From JAEUMG01 sp046349315 (GTDB lineage Bacteria; Pseudomonadota; Alphaproteobacteria; Rhizobiales; Aestuariivirgaceae), in NCBI GenBank assembly GCA_046349315.1, contig JAXMCQ010000002.1:310001-374000 (forward strand): a stretch of DNA of 64,000 nt, in the 5' to 3' direction. Each line of letters opens with the position of its first letter. Position 1 is the stretch's first letter. Below, piece by piece: positions 19,064 through 27,991 of the stretch. A program made the position numbers and the translations under genes. Under the pieces are notes generated by a model. It ran no database searches and had not been told where the DNA came from. It saw only the letters and a list, made by a program, of their open reading frames with translations.

Positions 19064-20767
19064 ATGATGTTCGACAGCATACGAGCCTTGGCTATCGCCA
19101 CCCTGACGGTGATCTTCTGTATCACCGTTACACGGGCGGAAGAAACCCAGCCTATTGGCACAGGCGGCAGCGGCAAGCCCTACAATATCGTCTTCGTGAT
19201 AAGCGACCAGAGAGCCTATCGGCTGTTCGCGGAAGAGGGCTATTCGCTTCCGGCGCTCGAAGATATCGCCCGCCACGGTGTTACCTTCACCAATCACTAT
19301 ATTGCATCCGCCATGTGTTCGCCGTCCCGGGCCGCCTTGCTCACGGGTCGGCCACCGCAGGTCAATGGCGTCATTGACCAAATGCAGACTCCTTACACGC
19401 CGAGCCTAAGCCCGCGTGTGCCCAATCTTGGATCCGTCTTGAAAGGTCTCGGCTACAAGACCGCCTATTTTGGCAAGTTCGAAATGGACAAGGCGCTCCT
19501 CAAGCCCGACCCGGCGATCGACTATTCCGGTGCCCTCCAGTCTTACGGTTTCGACGTCTTCAGCGCCGGTGGAGACATCGGCAGCGCCCCGCAGTCCGGC
19601 CTCAACAGCGACCCGCTCATTGCGCGCGAGAGTGCGAACTGGCTGCGCACGAGCGCCACCGAAGCGCGCCGGGGCGGGAAGCCTTTCTTCATGGTCGCGA
19701 GCTTTCTCAATCCTCACGACATCATGTTTGGCAATGCCAATGTCCCAGGCGAATCTGCGGCCGAGGAGGCAGTGTCGCCCAAGGCGTTGCCGCCGCTGCC
19801 GGCGAGTTCGATCTACGACAAAACATGGTCCTTCTCGCTTCCGCCAAGCCTTGATGAATCACTGACCGCCCCCGGAACGCCCGCCGCGCTTTTAGAATAC
19901 AAGAAAGGATGGGATGGCTGGTCGGGCGCTATCCCTGCGGATCGCAAGGATATGTGGCGTATCTTCTACAACTACTACCTCAATGCCATCCGTGACGAAG
20001 ACCGCAGTCTCCAGCAGATTGTGGACGTCATGAACGAGATGGATCTGTGGCAGGACACGGTCTTCGTCTTCACATCCGATCATGGCGAGATGGCGGGTGC
20101 GCATGGTGGGCAAAAAGGCAAGGGACCGTTTATCTATGAAGCCAATGCTCACGTGCCTTTGCTGATCGCAAGTCCGGCCGGTAAGAAAGCGGCCGCTTCG
20201 GCTGCTCTCACCAGCCACCTCGATCTGCTTCCCACCTTCGTCGGCCTGACCGGACTGCCCCCGGCGATTCGTCCACCGGCGATGCGGGACCTGCCGGGCC
20301 ATGATATTTCGATACTTCTCGCTGATCCCGAAAGCTCACACGCACAGTCGCCGCGCAGCGCCGTTCTCTTCAACTATGCGGGAGTGATGACGGTCGATGG
20401 CGACTACCTCAGCGCGATCATGGCGTCTCCTTACCTGGGCCGGCCCGCTCCCCCGATAGACCAAATCAAGTTCGGCAAGCGCGGGTTTGTCTCTTTTGTC
20501 TTTGACGGGCGCTACAAATTCGGCCGCTATTACGCGCCATCAGACTTCAACACGCCGCAAACGCTGGAAGAGATATTCAGGCACAATGATGTGCAGCTTT
20601 TCGATCTCGAGAGCGATCCCGAAGAAGTGCACAACCTTGCCGCCGAGTCGGAGAAGAACAGCGCCCTGATCTTGCGCATGAATGGTTTGCTGAACGATTT
20701 GATCGCCAAGGAAGTCGGTTTCAACGACGACCGCTTTCTTCCCGATTCAATTCGCACGAAGCAATAA
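19064..20767 (+). CDS. Second secreted sulfatase of a different subfamily
   Basis: 567 aa from ATG 19064; a signal peptide follows (hydrophobic 8-21, cleavage probably after TRA), which rules out the longer frame beginning at 18836. The sulfatase signature is CSPSRAALLTGR with Cys85 as the formylglycine precursor, the metal Asp48 is in VISDQR, and the second block is TSDHGEMAGAHGG. It is longer than the divergent neighbour and shares only the core fold, so the pair is not a recent duplication. Substrate unknown; a choline-sulfatase or phosphonate-hydrolase-like enzyme is possible. No strong Shine-Dalgarno is visible. Confidence 0.8.
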   Translation: MMFDSIRALAIATLTVIFCITVTRAEETQPIGTGGSGKPYNIVFVISDQRAYRLFAEEGYSLPALEDIARHGVTFTNHYIASAMCSPSRAALLTGRPPQVNGVIDQMQTPYTPSLSPRVPNLGSVLKGLGYKTAYFGKFEMDKALLKPDPAIDYSGALQSYGFDVFSAGGDIGSAPQSGLNSDPLIARESANWLRTSATEARRGGKPFFMVASFLNPHDIMFGNANVPGESAAEEAVSPKALPPLPASSIYDKTWSFSLPPSLDESLTAPGTPAALLEYKKGWDGWSGAIPADRKDMWRIFYNYYLNAIRDEDRSLQQIVDVMNEMDLWQDTVFVFTSDHGEMAGAHGGQKGKGPFIYEANAHVPLLIASPAGKKAAASAALTSHLDLLPTFVGLTGLPPAIRPPAMRDLPGHDISILLADPESSHAQSPRSAVLFNYAGVMTVDGDYLSAIMASPYLGRPAPPIDQIKFGKRGFVSFVFDGRYKFGRYYAPSDFNTPQTLEEIFRHNDVQLFDLESDPEEVHNLAAESEKNSALILRMNGLLNDLIAKEVGFNDDRFLPDSIRTKQ

Positions 20768-20786
20768 AGTCGACGAGTTCAGAAGC

Positions 20787-21278
20787 TCAGTTCAGCTTCG
20801 ACTTGACTTGCGAGATCGCGTCTTCGACCAATCGTGTGCCCGTCTGGCCTTTGGCTGAATCGCCGATCAGATGCCCGGCAGCCGCGACTGCGAGATCGGT
20901 CGCGATGTTGCGCACTTCCTTGACCGCCTGGGCCTCGGCCTGAGCAATCTTCTGCTCGGCCTGACGGCTGCGCCGGTCGAGCGTTTCGGAAAGCTTGGCG
21001 CGCGCCTCATGTGCAAAGGCTTCCGCCTCGCGCTTGGCCTGCTCGATGATGTTGACCGCATCGCGCTCGGCATCAACGCGCTTCTTCTGGTATTCGGCGA
21101 GCAATGCCTGCGCATCTTCGCGCAATCGCTTGGCTTCGGCGAGCTCGGACGAAATCTTGCTGGCGCGATCGTCCAGCATGGCCGTCACCTTGGCCGGCAC
21201 CTTCAAATAGACGAGAACGGCGATGAACAGGATGAAGGCAACGAGAACCCAGGTCTCCGCGGAGTGGAAGAATTCCAT
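20787..21278 (-). CDS. atpF: ATP synthase F0 subunit b
   Basis: A 163-residue stator subunit: one N-terminal membrane helix (about residues 9-26) followed by a long charged coiled coil rich in Ala, Glu, Lys and Arg. It is the last gene of the atpI-B-E-F'-F operon, 11 bp after the b' gene. Alphaproteobacteria commonly carry separate b and b' subunits that pair as a heterodimer. The F1 genes are not in the window, as expected where F0 and F1 form separate operons. Confidence 0.92.
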   Translation of the reverse strand: MEFFHSAETWVLVAFILFIAVLVYLKVPAKVTAMLDDRASKISSELAEAKRLREDAQALLAEYQKKRVDAERDAVNIIEQAKREAEAFAHEARAKLSETLDRRSRQAEQKIAQAEAQAVKEVRNIATDLAVAAAGHLIGDSAKGQTGTRLVEDAISQVKSKLN

Positions 21279-21289
21279 GACTTGAGTCC

Positions 21290-21775
21290 CTATTTGCGCG
21301 CTGCACGCTCGATGGCGGCGGCGATGTCAGCTGCACCAGCCTTGATGCCTGTGAGGCTAGCCGCGATTTCGCCTGCGACATCGCTCGCAACCTGATGCAC
21401 ATCCGCCAAGGACTTCGCCTTGGCATCGCCGATCAACTTCTCGGCGCCGGCGATCTTCTGGGCAAGTTCGGCATCGAGGCGCGAACGCTCCTTGTCGGTT
21501 TCCGCACCGAGCTTCTCACGCACTTCCTGGCCGATGGCATTGGCCTTCTGACGCGCCTCGGCGAGCGAGGCTTCATAGGCCGCAATTGCCGAGTCCGTAT
21601 CGCCCTTGAGCTTCTGGGCGGCCGCCAGATCCGACGTCACTTGCGACTTGCGCGCCTCGATCACTCCGCCGGTACGCGGAATGACATAGCGCGAAATCAC
21701 GAAATAGAGCGTGAAAAATGTGATCGCCAGCCAGAAGAGCTGCGGCGGCCAAGCGGTCACGTCAAGTTGCGGCAT
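21290..21775 (-). CDS. atpG: ATP synthase F0 subunit b'
   Basis: A 161-residue b' stator subunit. It starts MPQLD with a single hydrophobic helix at about residues 11-28 (FWLAITFFTLYFVISRYVIP region), then a long coiled coil. The P-x-x-G stretch after the helix and the position between atpE and atpF are typical of b'. Symbol use varies (atpG or atpF2). Confidence 0.9.
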   Translation of the reverse strand: MPQLDVTAWPPQLFWLAITFFTLYFVISRYVIPRTGGVIEARKSQVTSDLAAAQKLKGDTDSAIAAYEASLAEARQKANAIGQEVREKLGAETDKERSRLDAELAQKIAGAEKLIGDAKAKSLADVHQVASDVAGEIAASLTGIKAGAADIAAAIERAARK

Positions 21776-21833
21776 CGGCGTCCTCTTGCCTTAGCGTTCA
21801 GCCGGCCGAGGGCCGGCCGGCGGTAATCTTCGC

Positions 21834-22058
21834 TCAGCCGAAGAGAATGAGCATCGCGACGGCGAAGCCGATGAGGCCCGTCGCTTCGGCGAAGGCAAAG
21901 CCGAGGAACAGCGTGCCACGCTGGCCGGCAGCGGCCGCCGGGTTGCGCAGAGCGCCCGCGAGGTAGTTGCCGAAAATATGGCCAATACCGATACCGGCGC
22001 CGCCCAGCGCGATCGCCGCAATACCTGCACCGATCATCTTCGCTGCATCGAGTTCCAT
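21834..22058 (-). CDS. atpE: ATP synthase F0 subunit c
   Basis: The 74-residue proteolipid that forms the proton-driven rotor ring. Two membrane helices flank a polar loop with RNP (residues 38-40). The proton-carrying carboxylate is Glu58 in the second helix (FAEATGLIGF), and the first helix has the GxGxGxGxG-like packing motif (GGAGIGIGHIFG). It lies 42 bp after atpB and 58 bp before the b' gene. Confidence 0.96.
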   Translation of the reverse strand: MELDAAKMIGAGIAAIALGGAGIGIGHIFGNYLAGALRNPAAAAGQRGTLFLGFAFAEATGLIGFAVAMLILFG

Positions 22059-22100
22059 CTTGAGATCTCCTGTCGATTATATGGGTTGGAATTTCAGTCG

Positions 22101-22868
22101 TTAGTGATCCACATGCATGGCATCGCCCAGATACATGCAGGTGAGAAGGGCAAAGACATAGGCCTGTAGCGCCGCAACCAAGAGCTCAAGGCCATAGAGA
22201 CCGATCATGGCGGCAAGCGGCAGCCAGCCGGCCGCGATGCCAAGCATGACGACGAAGCCGGCCATGACTTTGAGCATCATGTGCCCAGCCATCATATTGG
22301 CGAAGAGACGGATCGAGAGGCTCATCGGCCGGATGAAGTAGGAGACGATCTCGATCACCACCACCAGAGGCAGTAGCAGGACCGGGACGCCGGAGGGCGA
22401 AAAGAGCTTCAGATAGCCGAGACCGTTGCGATAGAAACCGATGATCGTCGCGCCGATGAAGACGACAAGCGCCAGCGCCAGCGTGACGATGATGTGGCTG
22501 GTGACCGTGAAGGAATAGGGCACGAGGCCCAGCACGTTGCAGAAGAGGATGAAGGTGAAGAGCGTCAGCACGAAGGGGAAATAGGTCTTCGCGTTCTCGT
22601 GCAGCACTTCCTTCGTCATGTTGTCGACGAGTTCGTAGATGCTTTCGGCGACCGATTGCAAACGGGTCGGGATCAAATTGCGCGGCGCCAGCATGAACAG
22701 CGCCACAATGCAGATGACCGCGATGATGGCCCAGAGGCCGGAATTGGTAAGGGAGAAGGGGCCGAGATCGATCAGCTTGTGAATCTGGAACTGGTGAATC
22801 GGATCGATGACTTTTTCGCCGTGTGCGGCGGCGGCTTCGCCGACTGTCTCAGTTGTGCTTGTCGCCAC
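22101..22868 (-). CDS. atpB: ATP synthase F0 subunit a
   Basis: The proton-channel subunit with five or six membrane helices. The essential arginine is in LSIRLFANMMAGHM, and the last helix carries GLELLVAALQAYVFALL. I prefer GTG 22868 (protein of 255 aa), which has GAGGA about 8 bp upstream, over the TTG at 22874 that would overlap the atpI stop and have its Shine-Dalgarno too close. Either way it begins within a few bases of the atpI end, indicating tight coupling. Confidence 0.94.
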   Translation of the reverse strand: MATSTTETVGEAAAAHGEKVIDPIHQFQIHKLIDLGPFSLTNSGLWAIIAVICIVALFMLAPRNLIPTRLQSVAESIYELVDNMTKEVLHENAKTYFPFVLTLFTFILFCNVLGLVPYSFTVTSHIIVTLALALVVFIGATIIGFYRNGLGYLKLFSPSGVPVLLLPLVVVIEIVSYFIRPMSLSIRLFANMMAGHMMLKVMAGFVVMLGIAAGWLPLAAMIGLYGLELLVAALQAYVFALLTCMYLGDAMHVDH

Positions 22869-22870
22869 GC

Positions 22871-23236
22871 TCAATCCTCATCTTCGTCGTCTTTGACGGA
22901 AGGCGCCACCGGGCCCTTGCCGCCGAGTACCTCATCGGCCTGCTTGCTGCGCGACAATCGCATGACGTTCACGATCCCCGCCGCAAATCCGAGAGGCATC
23001 AACGCCAACATGATCCACGGCGCGGTGCCGAGAAACTTGTCGGCCATCCAGCCAAGGCCCATGCAGACAGCAATGCCCACAATGAGCTCGGTAATCACCC
23101 GCATGGCAAGACCCGCGGCGGTACCCTCCGCCTTGTCGGGCCCGTTGGTCTTGCTTTGCGACTGAAGCGAAGTTTCGAGCCGCCGTTCGAAATCCTTCAG
23201 GCGATCCCGGTTAGGCTCATGGCCATGGTGAGTCAT
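22871..23236 (-). CDS. atpI: ATP synthase accessory protein AtpI
   Basis: 121 aa with a charged N-terminus, two membrane helices (about residues 45-62 and 72-92) and a very acidic tail ending DDEDED. Sequence GLAMRVITELIVGIAVCMGLGWMAD-like is typical of AtpI (UncI), which helps assemble the c-ring. First gene of the F0 operon. Confidence 0.9.
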   Translation of the reverse strand: MTHHGHEPNRDRLKDFERRLETSLQSQSKTNGPDKAEGTAAGLAMRVITELIVGIAVCMGLGWMADKFLGTAPWIMLALMPLGFAAGIVNVMRLSRSKQADEVLGGKGPVAPSVKDDEDED

Positions 23237-23294
23237 GGATCGCGCTCAAGAAAAACGCTCGTGGCGGCGCCGACGCCCCCCGAAAATCGCGCGC

Positions 23295-23323
23295 ACCATA
23301 GTGTTTGGGCTTTTTGGTGTCAA
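23295..23323 (-). promoter_or_regulatory. Sigma-70 promoter for the F0 ATP synthase operon
   Basis: On the minus strand TTGACA (23323-23318), a 17-bp spacer, and TATGGT (23300-23295). The -35 is perfect and the -10 matches at four of six positions. The start would be near 23288, about 50 nt before atpI. Confidence 0.6.
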
Positions 23324-23395
23324 GCAACGCATTGCGGAAATAACCCGTTGAAATGATTGCGGTTTAATCGCTCGGTCGACAATGCGGCGATTCGC

Positions 23396-24016
23396 CTAGG
23401 CAAGCAGGCCGCGCTGCACCAACTCGGTGCGCAATTGTTGCGGAGATTCGAAGTGGATCGCACCTATGCCGATCGACTGCGCCCCAGCAACGTTGTCACG
23501 ATTGTCATCGATGAACAAACATTCTGTCGCCCGGAGGCTATTCCGATCCAGAAAGTGGTGAAAGATCTCCAGATCGGGCTTCAGCATCCTGACCTCGCCC
23601 GAGACGACCACGTCGCGAAATCTGTTGAGAAAGTCGAAGCGCTTTTGCGTTTCGCGGAATTTTGGCCCGTTGAAATTGGTGATCGCGTAGAGCGGCACGC
23701 CTTGCCGGTCCAGTTCTTCCAGGATGGCGACCGTGCCTTCGACCGTGCCGGGAAGCGTTTCATGCCAGCGCTCGTGATAGGCATTGATATGCGGGGCATG
23801 GTCCGGATGCCGGGCGGCGAGGACTTGAACCGCCTCTTCGAATGTCCGCCCCTTGTCCTGCTCGATGTTCCATTCGCTCGTGCAGATATTGGCGAGGAAC
23901 CACTCCATCCGCGCGTCATCGCCGGCAAAGATCTTGCGATAGAGAAACCGCGGATCCCACCGCAGCAGGACATTTCCGAGATCGAAGACGACGTTCATGG
24001 ATGCGTGCTTGCTCAC
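23396..24016 (-). CDS. HAD-family hydrolase (HAD-IA phosphatase)
   Basis: A 206-residue haloacid-dehalogenase-like phosphatase. Motif I is VVFDLGNVLLRWD with the nucleophile Asp, motif II is AITNFNG, motif III lysine is in MLKPDLEIF, and motif IV is LFIDDNRDNV. The helical cap is of the small C1 type. Similar proteins act on small phosphorylated sugars or nucleotides; substrate unknown. GTG 24016 overlaps the stop of the broken toxin gene (TAGTG); ATG 23998 is an alternative start. Confidence 0.85.
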   Translation of the reverse strand: MSKHASMNVVFDLGNVLLRWDPRFLYRKIFAGDDARMEWFLANICTSEWNIEQDKGRTFEEAVQVLAARHPDHAPHINAYHERWHETLPGTVEGTVAILEELDRQGVPLYAITNFNGPKFRETQKRFDFLNRFRDVVVSGEVRMLKPDLEIFHHFLDRNSLRATECLFIDDNRDNVAGAQSIGIGAIHFESPQQLRTELVQRGLLA

Positions 24017-24270
24017 TACCTTATCAACCGTTCAGAAGCATCATGAGGGCCGATCCAAAACCAAATAAAATCTGCTCCCGACTCAATGGCCAGAGCGCGA
24101 TAGGCACCACCAATTCGGACTGACCTGAACCGCCCGACTTTCTTGAAGCGAAGCGATGGATGGCTAGGGTCTTGTTTTAGCAGCGCGTAGCTTTAGTCGG
24201 CGAGAACCTTAAGCTCCTGTGGAAGCTCGGCATATGCGCTCCAGAACCGCGGTGTCGCATAATGCTTCAA
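24016..24270 (-). pseudogene. RelE/ParE-like toxin gene inactivated by one nonsense codon
   Basis: Read from TTG 24270, which overlaps the antitoxin stop (TTGA), the frame gives an 84-codon RelE/ParE-type protein starting MKHYATPRFW and continuing after one stop with HPSLRFKKVGRFRSVRIG, AYRALA and IWFWIGPHDASERLIR, all family-like. Codon 26 is TAA (24195-24193) where relatives have a Lys or Arg codon; a single base change would explain it. No frameshift is present. Residues on both sides of the stop are typical of the fold, so inactivation looks recent. A read-through product cannot be excluded. Confidence 0.72.
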
Positions 24271-24467
24271 AGAGCTTTCGTCCGGGCAGCGCGATGATCC
24301 GCGAGCGCCTCCTCGGCCAATCTATCCAATTTGCCGGAGCTCACGTCGGCTTCGATCTGCCGATCCCACTCATCACCGGCAAACTCCGCGAACCACTTAC
24401 GGAAAGCTACCAGCTCTTCGCGAGTTAGCGCGGACACGGCCTGTTTGATCTTTTCCAGCTTGGTCAT
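24267..24467 (-). CDS. Small antitoxin-like protein of a RelE/ParE-type module
   Basis: A 66-residue charged protein: MTKLEKIKQAVSALTREEL, then FRKWFAEF, WDRQIEADVSSGKLDRLAEEAL and a basic ADHRAARTKAL end. This pattern recurs as the upstream partner of RelE/ParE-like toxins, where the last part wraps the toxin. It is intact, while its toxin carries a stop codon. It lies 32 bp after smc on the same strand. Confidence 0.68.
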   Translation of the reverse strand: MTKLEKIKQAVSALTREELVAFRKWFAEFAGDEWDRQIEADVSSGKLDRLAEEALADHRAARTKAL

Positions 24468-24499
24468 GAGGACCAGATATCACGACTCGGGCTCGCAGC

Positions 24500-27400
24500 C
24501 TAGCTCGCCTCGCGCAAGGCCTCGGCCTGCTGGAGATCGACGGAGACAAGCTGCGACACGCCGCGCTCCATCATCGTGACGCCATAGAGACGGTGCATCC
24601 GCGCCATGGTGAGGGGATGATGTGTGATGATGAGGAAGCGCGTTTCCGTGCGCTCCAGCATTGCATCGAGCAGGTTGCAGAAACGCTCGACGTTATGGTC
24701 GTCCAACGGCGCATCGACTTCGTCGAGCACGCAGATCGGCGATGGATTGGTGAGGAACACCGCAAAGATGAGCGACATCGCCGTCAAGGTCTGCTCGCCG
24801 CCCGAAAGCAGCGACAGCACGGTCGGCTTCTTGCCCGGTGGATGCGCCAGAATTTCGAGGCCCGCTTCGAGCGGATCGTCGGATTCGACGAGTTGAAGTT
24901 CGGCCTTGCCGCCGCCAAAGAGGCGCGTGAACAATTCACCGAACTTGATATTGACGGTCTCAAAGGCGTCGAGAAGCCGCTGACGTCCCTCGCGATTGAG
25001 GCTGGCAATGCCGGCTCGCAATTTGGTGATGGCCTGAATGAGATCGTCGCGCTCGCGCTTTAATCCATCGAGCTGCTGCGCAACCTCTTCGGCTTCTTCC
25101 TCGGCACGCAGGTTCACAGCACCAAGTCGCTCGCGGTCCTCGCGCAACTTCGTGAGTCTCTGTTCGATCTCGTCCTGCGGTGGGATTTCTTCCTCCGCCA
25201 GACCCAGCGTGGCGACGATCGTCGTCGGCTCGCATTGCAGCGTCTCGGCAATGCGTCGTTCGCAATGCTCATGGCGTTGACGCGCCGATTCGAGCCGTGC
25301 CTCGGCGCGCGCATGATCCTCGCGCGCGGTCGACTGGCGATCTTGGGCCGCGCGCAATGCCGTATCCGCTGCGCGCACCGCATTCTCCGCCGTTTGCAAG
25401 TCATCGGCGGCGGAACGCCGTTCACGCTCGGCCTGCTGTAGCAGGGTCAGCAAACGCGCGCGCTTTTCGGCAAAGCGCTCCGGAAGAAGGGCTAAGTCCT
25501 CAAGGGCGGTCCGGGTTTCCGCCACGCGTGCCGAAAGTGCGGAAACCTGTTGCGTGGCGCGGGCCTCGCGTTCCCGCCACTGCTTGCGCTCGGCGTCGAT
25601 TGCCCTGATGCGCTCGCTTCGCATCGCGGCGGCACGTTCGAGCCCGTCATGATGGGCGCGGGCCTCGCCATAAGAACCGCGCTCGCGGTTGACCGCCTCG
25701 CGCAACTGGCGCAGTGCGTCATTCAGTCCGTCGAGAGCCGGCAATTCAGCAAACTGCGCCTCGCTCGCGGCGCTTGCGGCGCGCGCTTCCTCGAGGTTTT
25801 GAGCAACGCGCCGCGACGCTTCATCAAGCGCGCTCGTTTGAGCTGCACGTTCGGCCACTTGGCGCTCATGCTGGGCCAAGGCGCGGCGCGCCACATCGAG
25901 CGCAGCGATCGCTGCACGCCAGGAATCTCTGGTTTCGCGCTCGCGCTTGACCGCGCCTTCTGCCTCGCTCCTGGCGGCCTCGAATCCGCGACGGCTGTCC
26001 TCGGCAATGCCCAGTGCCGCCTGCATGTCGACTTCAAGACCGGCCAGGCGATTGCGCTCCGCGAGCCGCCGCGCCGATGCCGAAGGTGCATCCGCGGCAG
26101 AGGTAAAGCCATCCCAGCGCCACACATCGCCCTCGATGCTGACAAGGATCTGTCCGGGCCGTAATTGCGCCTGAAGCGCAGGGCCGATACCCCTCGCCAC
26201 AACACCCACTTGCGACAGACAGCGCGTCAAGGCCGACGGCGCCTCGACGTATTCGAGCAGAGACGTAGCGCCTTCCGGCAACGCATGCACTTCGGCAAGG
26301 GGCGGCAATCCGCGCCAATGGACCGGCGCCGCTTCGTCGCCCGAAGCATCTATATCTTCCCCGAGAGCGGCGCCGAGTGCGGTCTCATAGCCCGACCTGA
26401 CCTTGATCGCGTCGACCATGGCCGGCCACAGATCGCCCGCTGCAACTTTCAGCAACCCTGTCAGCGTCCGCACTTCGGTTTGAAGCCGCTCGGCATTGCG
26501 GCGCGCTTCGTCATAGGTCTGGCGGCTTTCGCCTTCAGTCTGCCGAAGCGTGCGGACGGCACCCTCTGCCGTATTGGCTGCCGCTTCCGTCTCGGTCGCG
26601 ACTTGCGTCGCGCGTTCAACACTCGCCGCGAGGATCGCGCCGTCTTCGGCGGTATCCAGAGCGGCAATCAGCGCCTGGCGCCGCGCGGCGATTTCCTCGC
26701 CCTCCCGTGAGATGCGTGCGAGCAAATGACGGCGCTCCGCAATCTGACGCTCCAGCGCGTTACGTTGCGCGGTCAGCTCAGAAAGTTTCTCCGCAGCCGC
26801 ATCGGCACTTTCCTGGGCGTTCGCCAGCGCTTCGGCGGCCGCCTGCAATGCGCGCGCAGCTTCGGCGCGCATCGTCGCATCTTGAGTCTCAGCGTCCGTC
26901 AGTGTCGTGTGTTCTTCGGCGAGCCGGGCCTCGGCCGCCGCAATATCGCCGAGCCCATCCTGTTCACGGGTCAGGTCGCCTTCGATTTGGCGGAGGCGGG
27001 CAGACAGCTCCTGCGTGCGGGCTTGCGCTCGCTTTTCTTCTTCATCGAGGCCAGCCTGTTCTAGATTGAGCCGCTGCAATACTGCGGCACGGATTGTCTC
27101 CTGCTCGCGCAGGGCCGGCAATTTGTCGCCAAGTTCGTCGCGCTCGCGCAGGGCCTGCGAAGCAGCCCGCGTGAGTTCAGCAAGGACTCGCGTCGACTGA
27201 TCGAGCGCTTCGGCTTCCCGCCGCGCCATTTCGGTCGCATCCCGCCAGGCAACATAAAGACCAGCTGCCTCGAGCTTACGGATTTCGGCGGACACCAAGC
27301 GATATTTCTGTGCCTGTCGTGCCTGACGCCGCAGGCTTGAAACCTGCGACTCGAGCTGGGCTATCACGTCATCGAGCCGCGCAACATTCTGCTCGGCCGC

Positions 27401-27955
27401 CTTGAGCTTCAATTCTGCCTCGTGGCGGCGCGTATGGAGACCGGTGATCCCTGCTGCTTCTTCGAGGATCAGACGGCGCGCCTGCGGCTTGGCATTGATG
27501 ATCTCCGCGATCTGGCCTTGCCGCACGAGCGCTGGCGAGCGCGCGCCTGTAGAGGCATCCGCGAAGAGCAATTGTACATCGCGGGCGCGCACGTCGCGTC
27601 CGTTGATGCGATAGGCCGAGCCGGCTTCACGTTCGATCCGCCGCGACACGTCGAGAGCTTCCGAATCATTGAATTGCGGCGGGGCGTCACGATCATCATT
27701 GGTAAGCGTCAGCATGACCTCTGCCATGTTCCGGGCCGGACGCTGGGTCGTGCCCGAGAAAATGACATCATCCATGCCGGAGGCGCGCATGTTCTTGTAT
27801 GAGTTCTCCCCCATCACCCAGCGCAGCGCTTCGAGAAGATTCGATTTGCCGCAGCCATTGGGTCCGACCACGCCAGTGAGGCCAGACTCAATGACAAGTT
27901 CGGTCGGCTCCACGAACGACTTGAAGCCGGAAAGCCTCAGCCGGGAGAACTTCAT
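24500..27955 (-). CDS. smc: Chromosome partition ATPase SMC
   Basis: A 1151-residue condensin core protein that compacts and segregates the chromosome with ScpA/ScpB. N-terminal head: Walker A GPNGCGKSN at residues 31-39. Two long coiled coils (about 170-500 and 660-980) flank a hinge near 510-650. C-terminal head: ABC signature LSGGEQTL, then Walker B CVLDEVDAPLDD. Full family length. It follows dsbA by 36 bp in the dciA-dsbA-smc group. Confidence 0.95.
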   Translation of the reverse strand: MKFSRLRLSGFKSFVEPTELVIESGLTGVVGPNGCGKSNLLEALRWVMGENSYKNMRASGMDDVIFSGTTQRPARNMAEVMLTLTNDDRDAPPQFNDSEALDVSRRIEREAGSAYRINGRDVRARDVQLLFADASTGARSPALVRQGQIAEIINAKPQARRLILEEAAGITGLHTRRHEAELKLKAAEQNVARLDDVIAQLESQVSSLRRQARQAQKYRLVSAEIRKLEAAGLYVAWRDATEMARREAEALDQSTRVLAELTRAASQALRERDELGDKLPALREQETIRAAVLQRLNLEQAGLDEEEKRAQARTQELSARLRQIEGDLTREQDGLGDIAAAEARLAEEHTTLTDAETQDATMRAEAARALQAAAEALANAQESADAAAEKLSELTAQRNALERQIAERRHLLARISREGEEIAARRQALIAALDTAEDGAILAASVERATQVATETEAAANTAEGAVRTLRQTEGESRQTYDEARRNAERLQTEVRTLTGLLKVAAGDLWPAMVDAIKVRSGYETALGAALGEDIDASGDEAAPVHWRGLPPLAEVHALPEGATSLLEYVEAPSALTRCLSQVGVVARGIGPALQAQLRPGQILVSIEGDVWRWDGFTSAADAPSASARRLAERNRLAGLEVDMQAALGIAEDSRRGFEAARSEAEGAVKRERETRDSWRAAIAALDVARRALAQHERQVAERAAQTSALDEASRRVAQNLEEARAASAASEAQFAELPALDGLNDALRQLREAVNRERGSYGEARAHHDGLERAAAMRSERIRAIDAERKQWREREARATQQVSALSARVAETRTALEDLALLPERFAEKRARLLTLLQQAERERRSAADDLQTAENAVRAADTALRAAQDRQSTAREDHARAEARLESARQRHEHCERRIAETLQCEPTTIVATLGLAEEEIPPQDEIEQRLTKLREDRERLGAVNLRAEEEAEEVAQQLDGLKRERDDLIQAITKLRAGIASLNREGRQRLLDAFETVNIKFGELFTRLFGGGKAELQLVESDDPLEAGLEILAHPPGKKPTVLSLLSGGEQTLTAMSLIFAVFLTNPSPICVLDEVDAPLDDHNVERFCNLLDAMLERTETRFLIITHHPLTMARMHRLYGVTMMERGVSQLVSVDLQQAEALREAS

Positions 27956-27991
27956 GCTATGTGCCCCTCAATCCCCTTCCGCTACGGGCCT

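Noticed and set aside
20766..20807. Inverted repeat around AAGTCGA/TCGACTT between the second sulfatase and atpF
   Set aside because: Long unpaired interior and one arm inside the atpF coding region; not convincing as a terminator.
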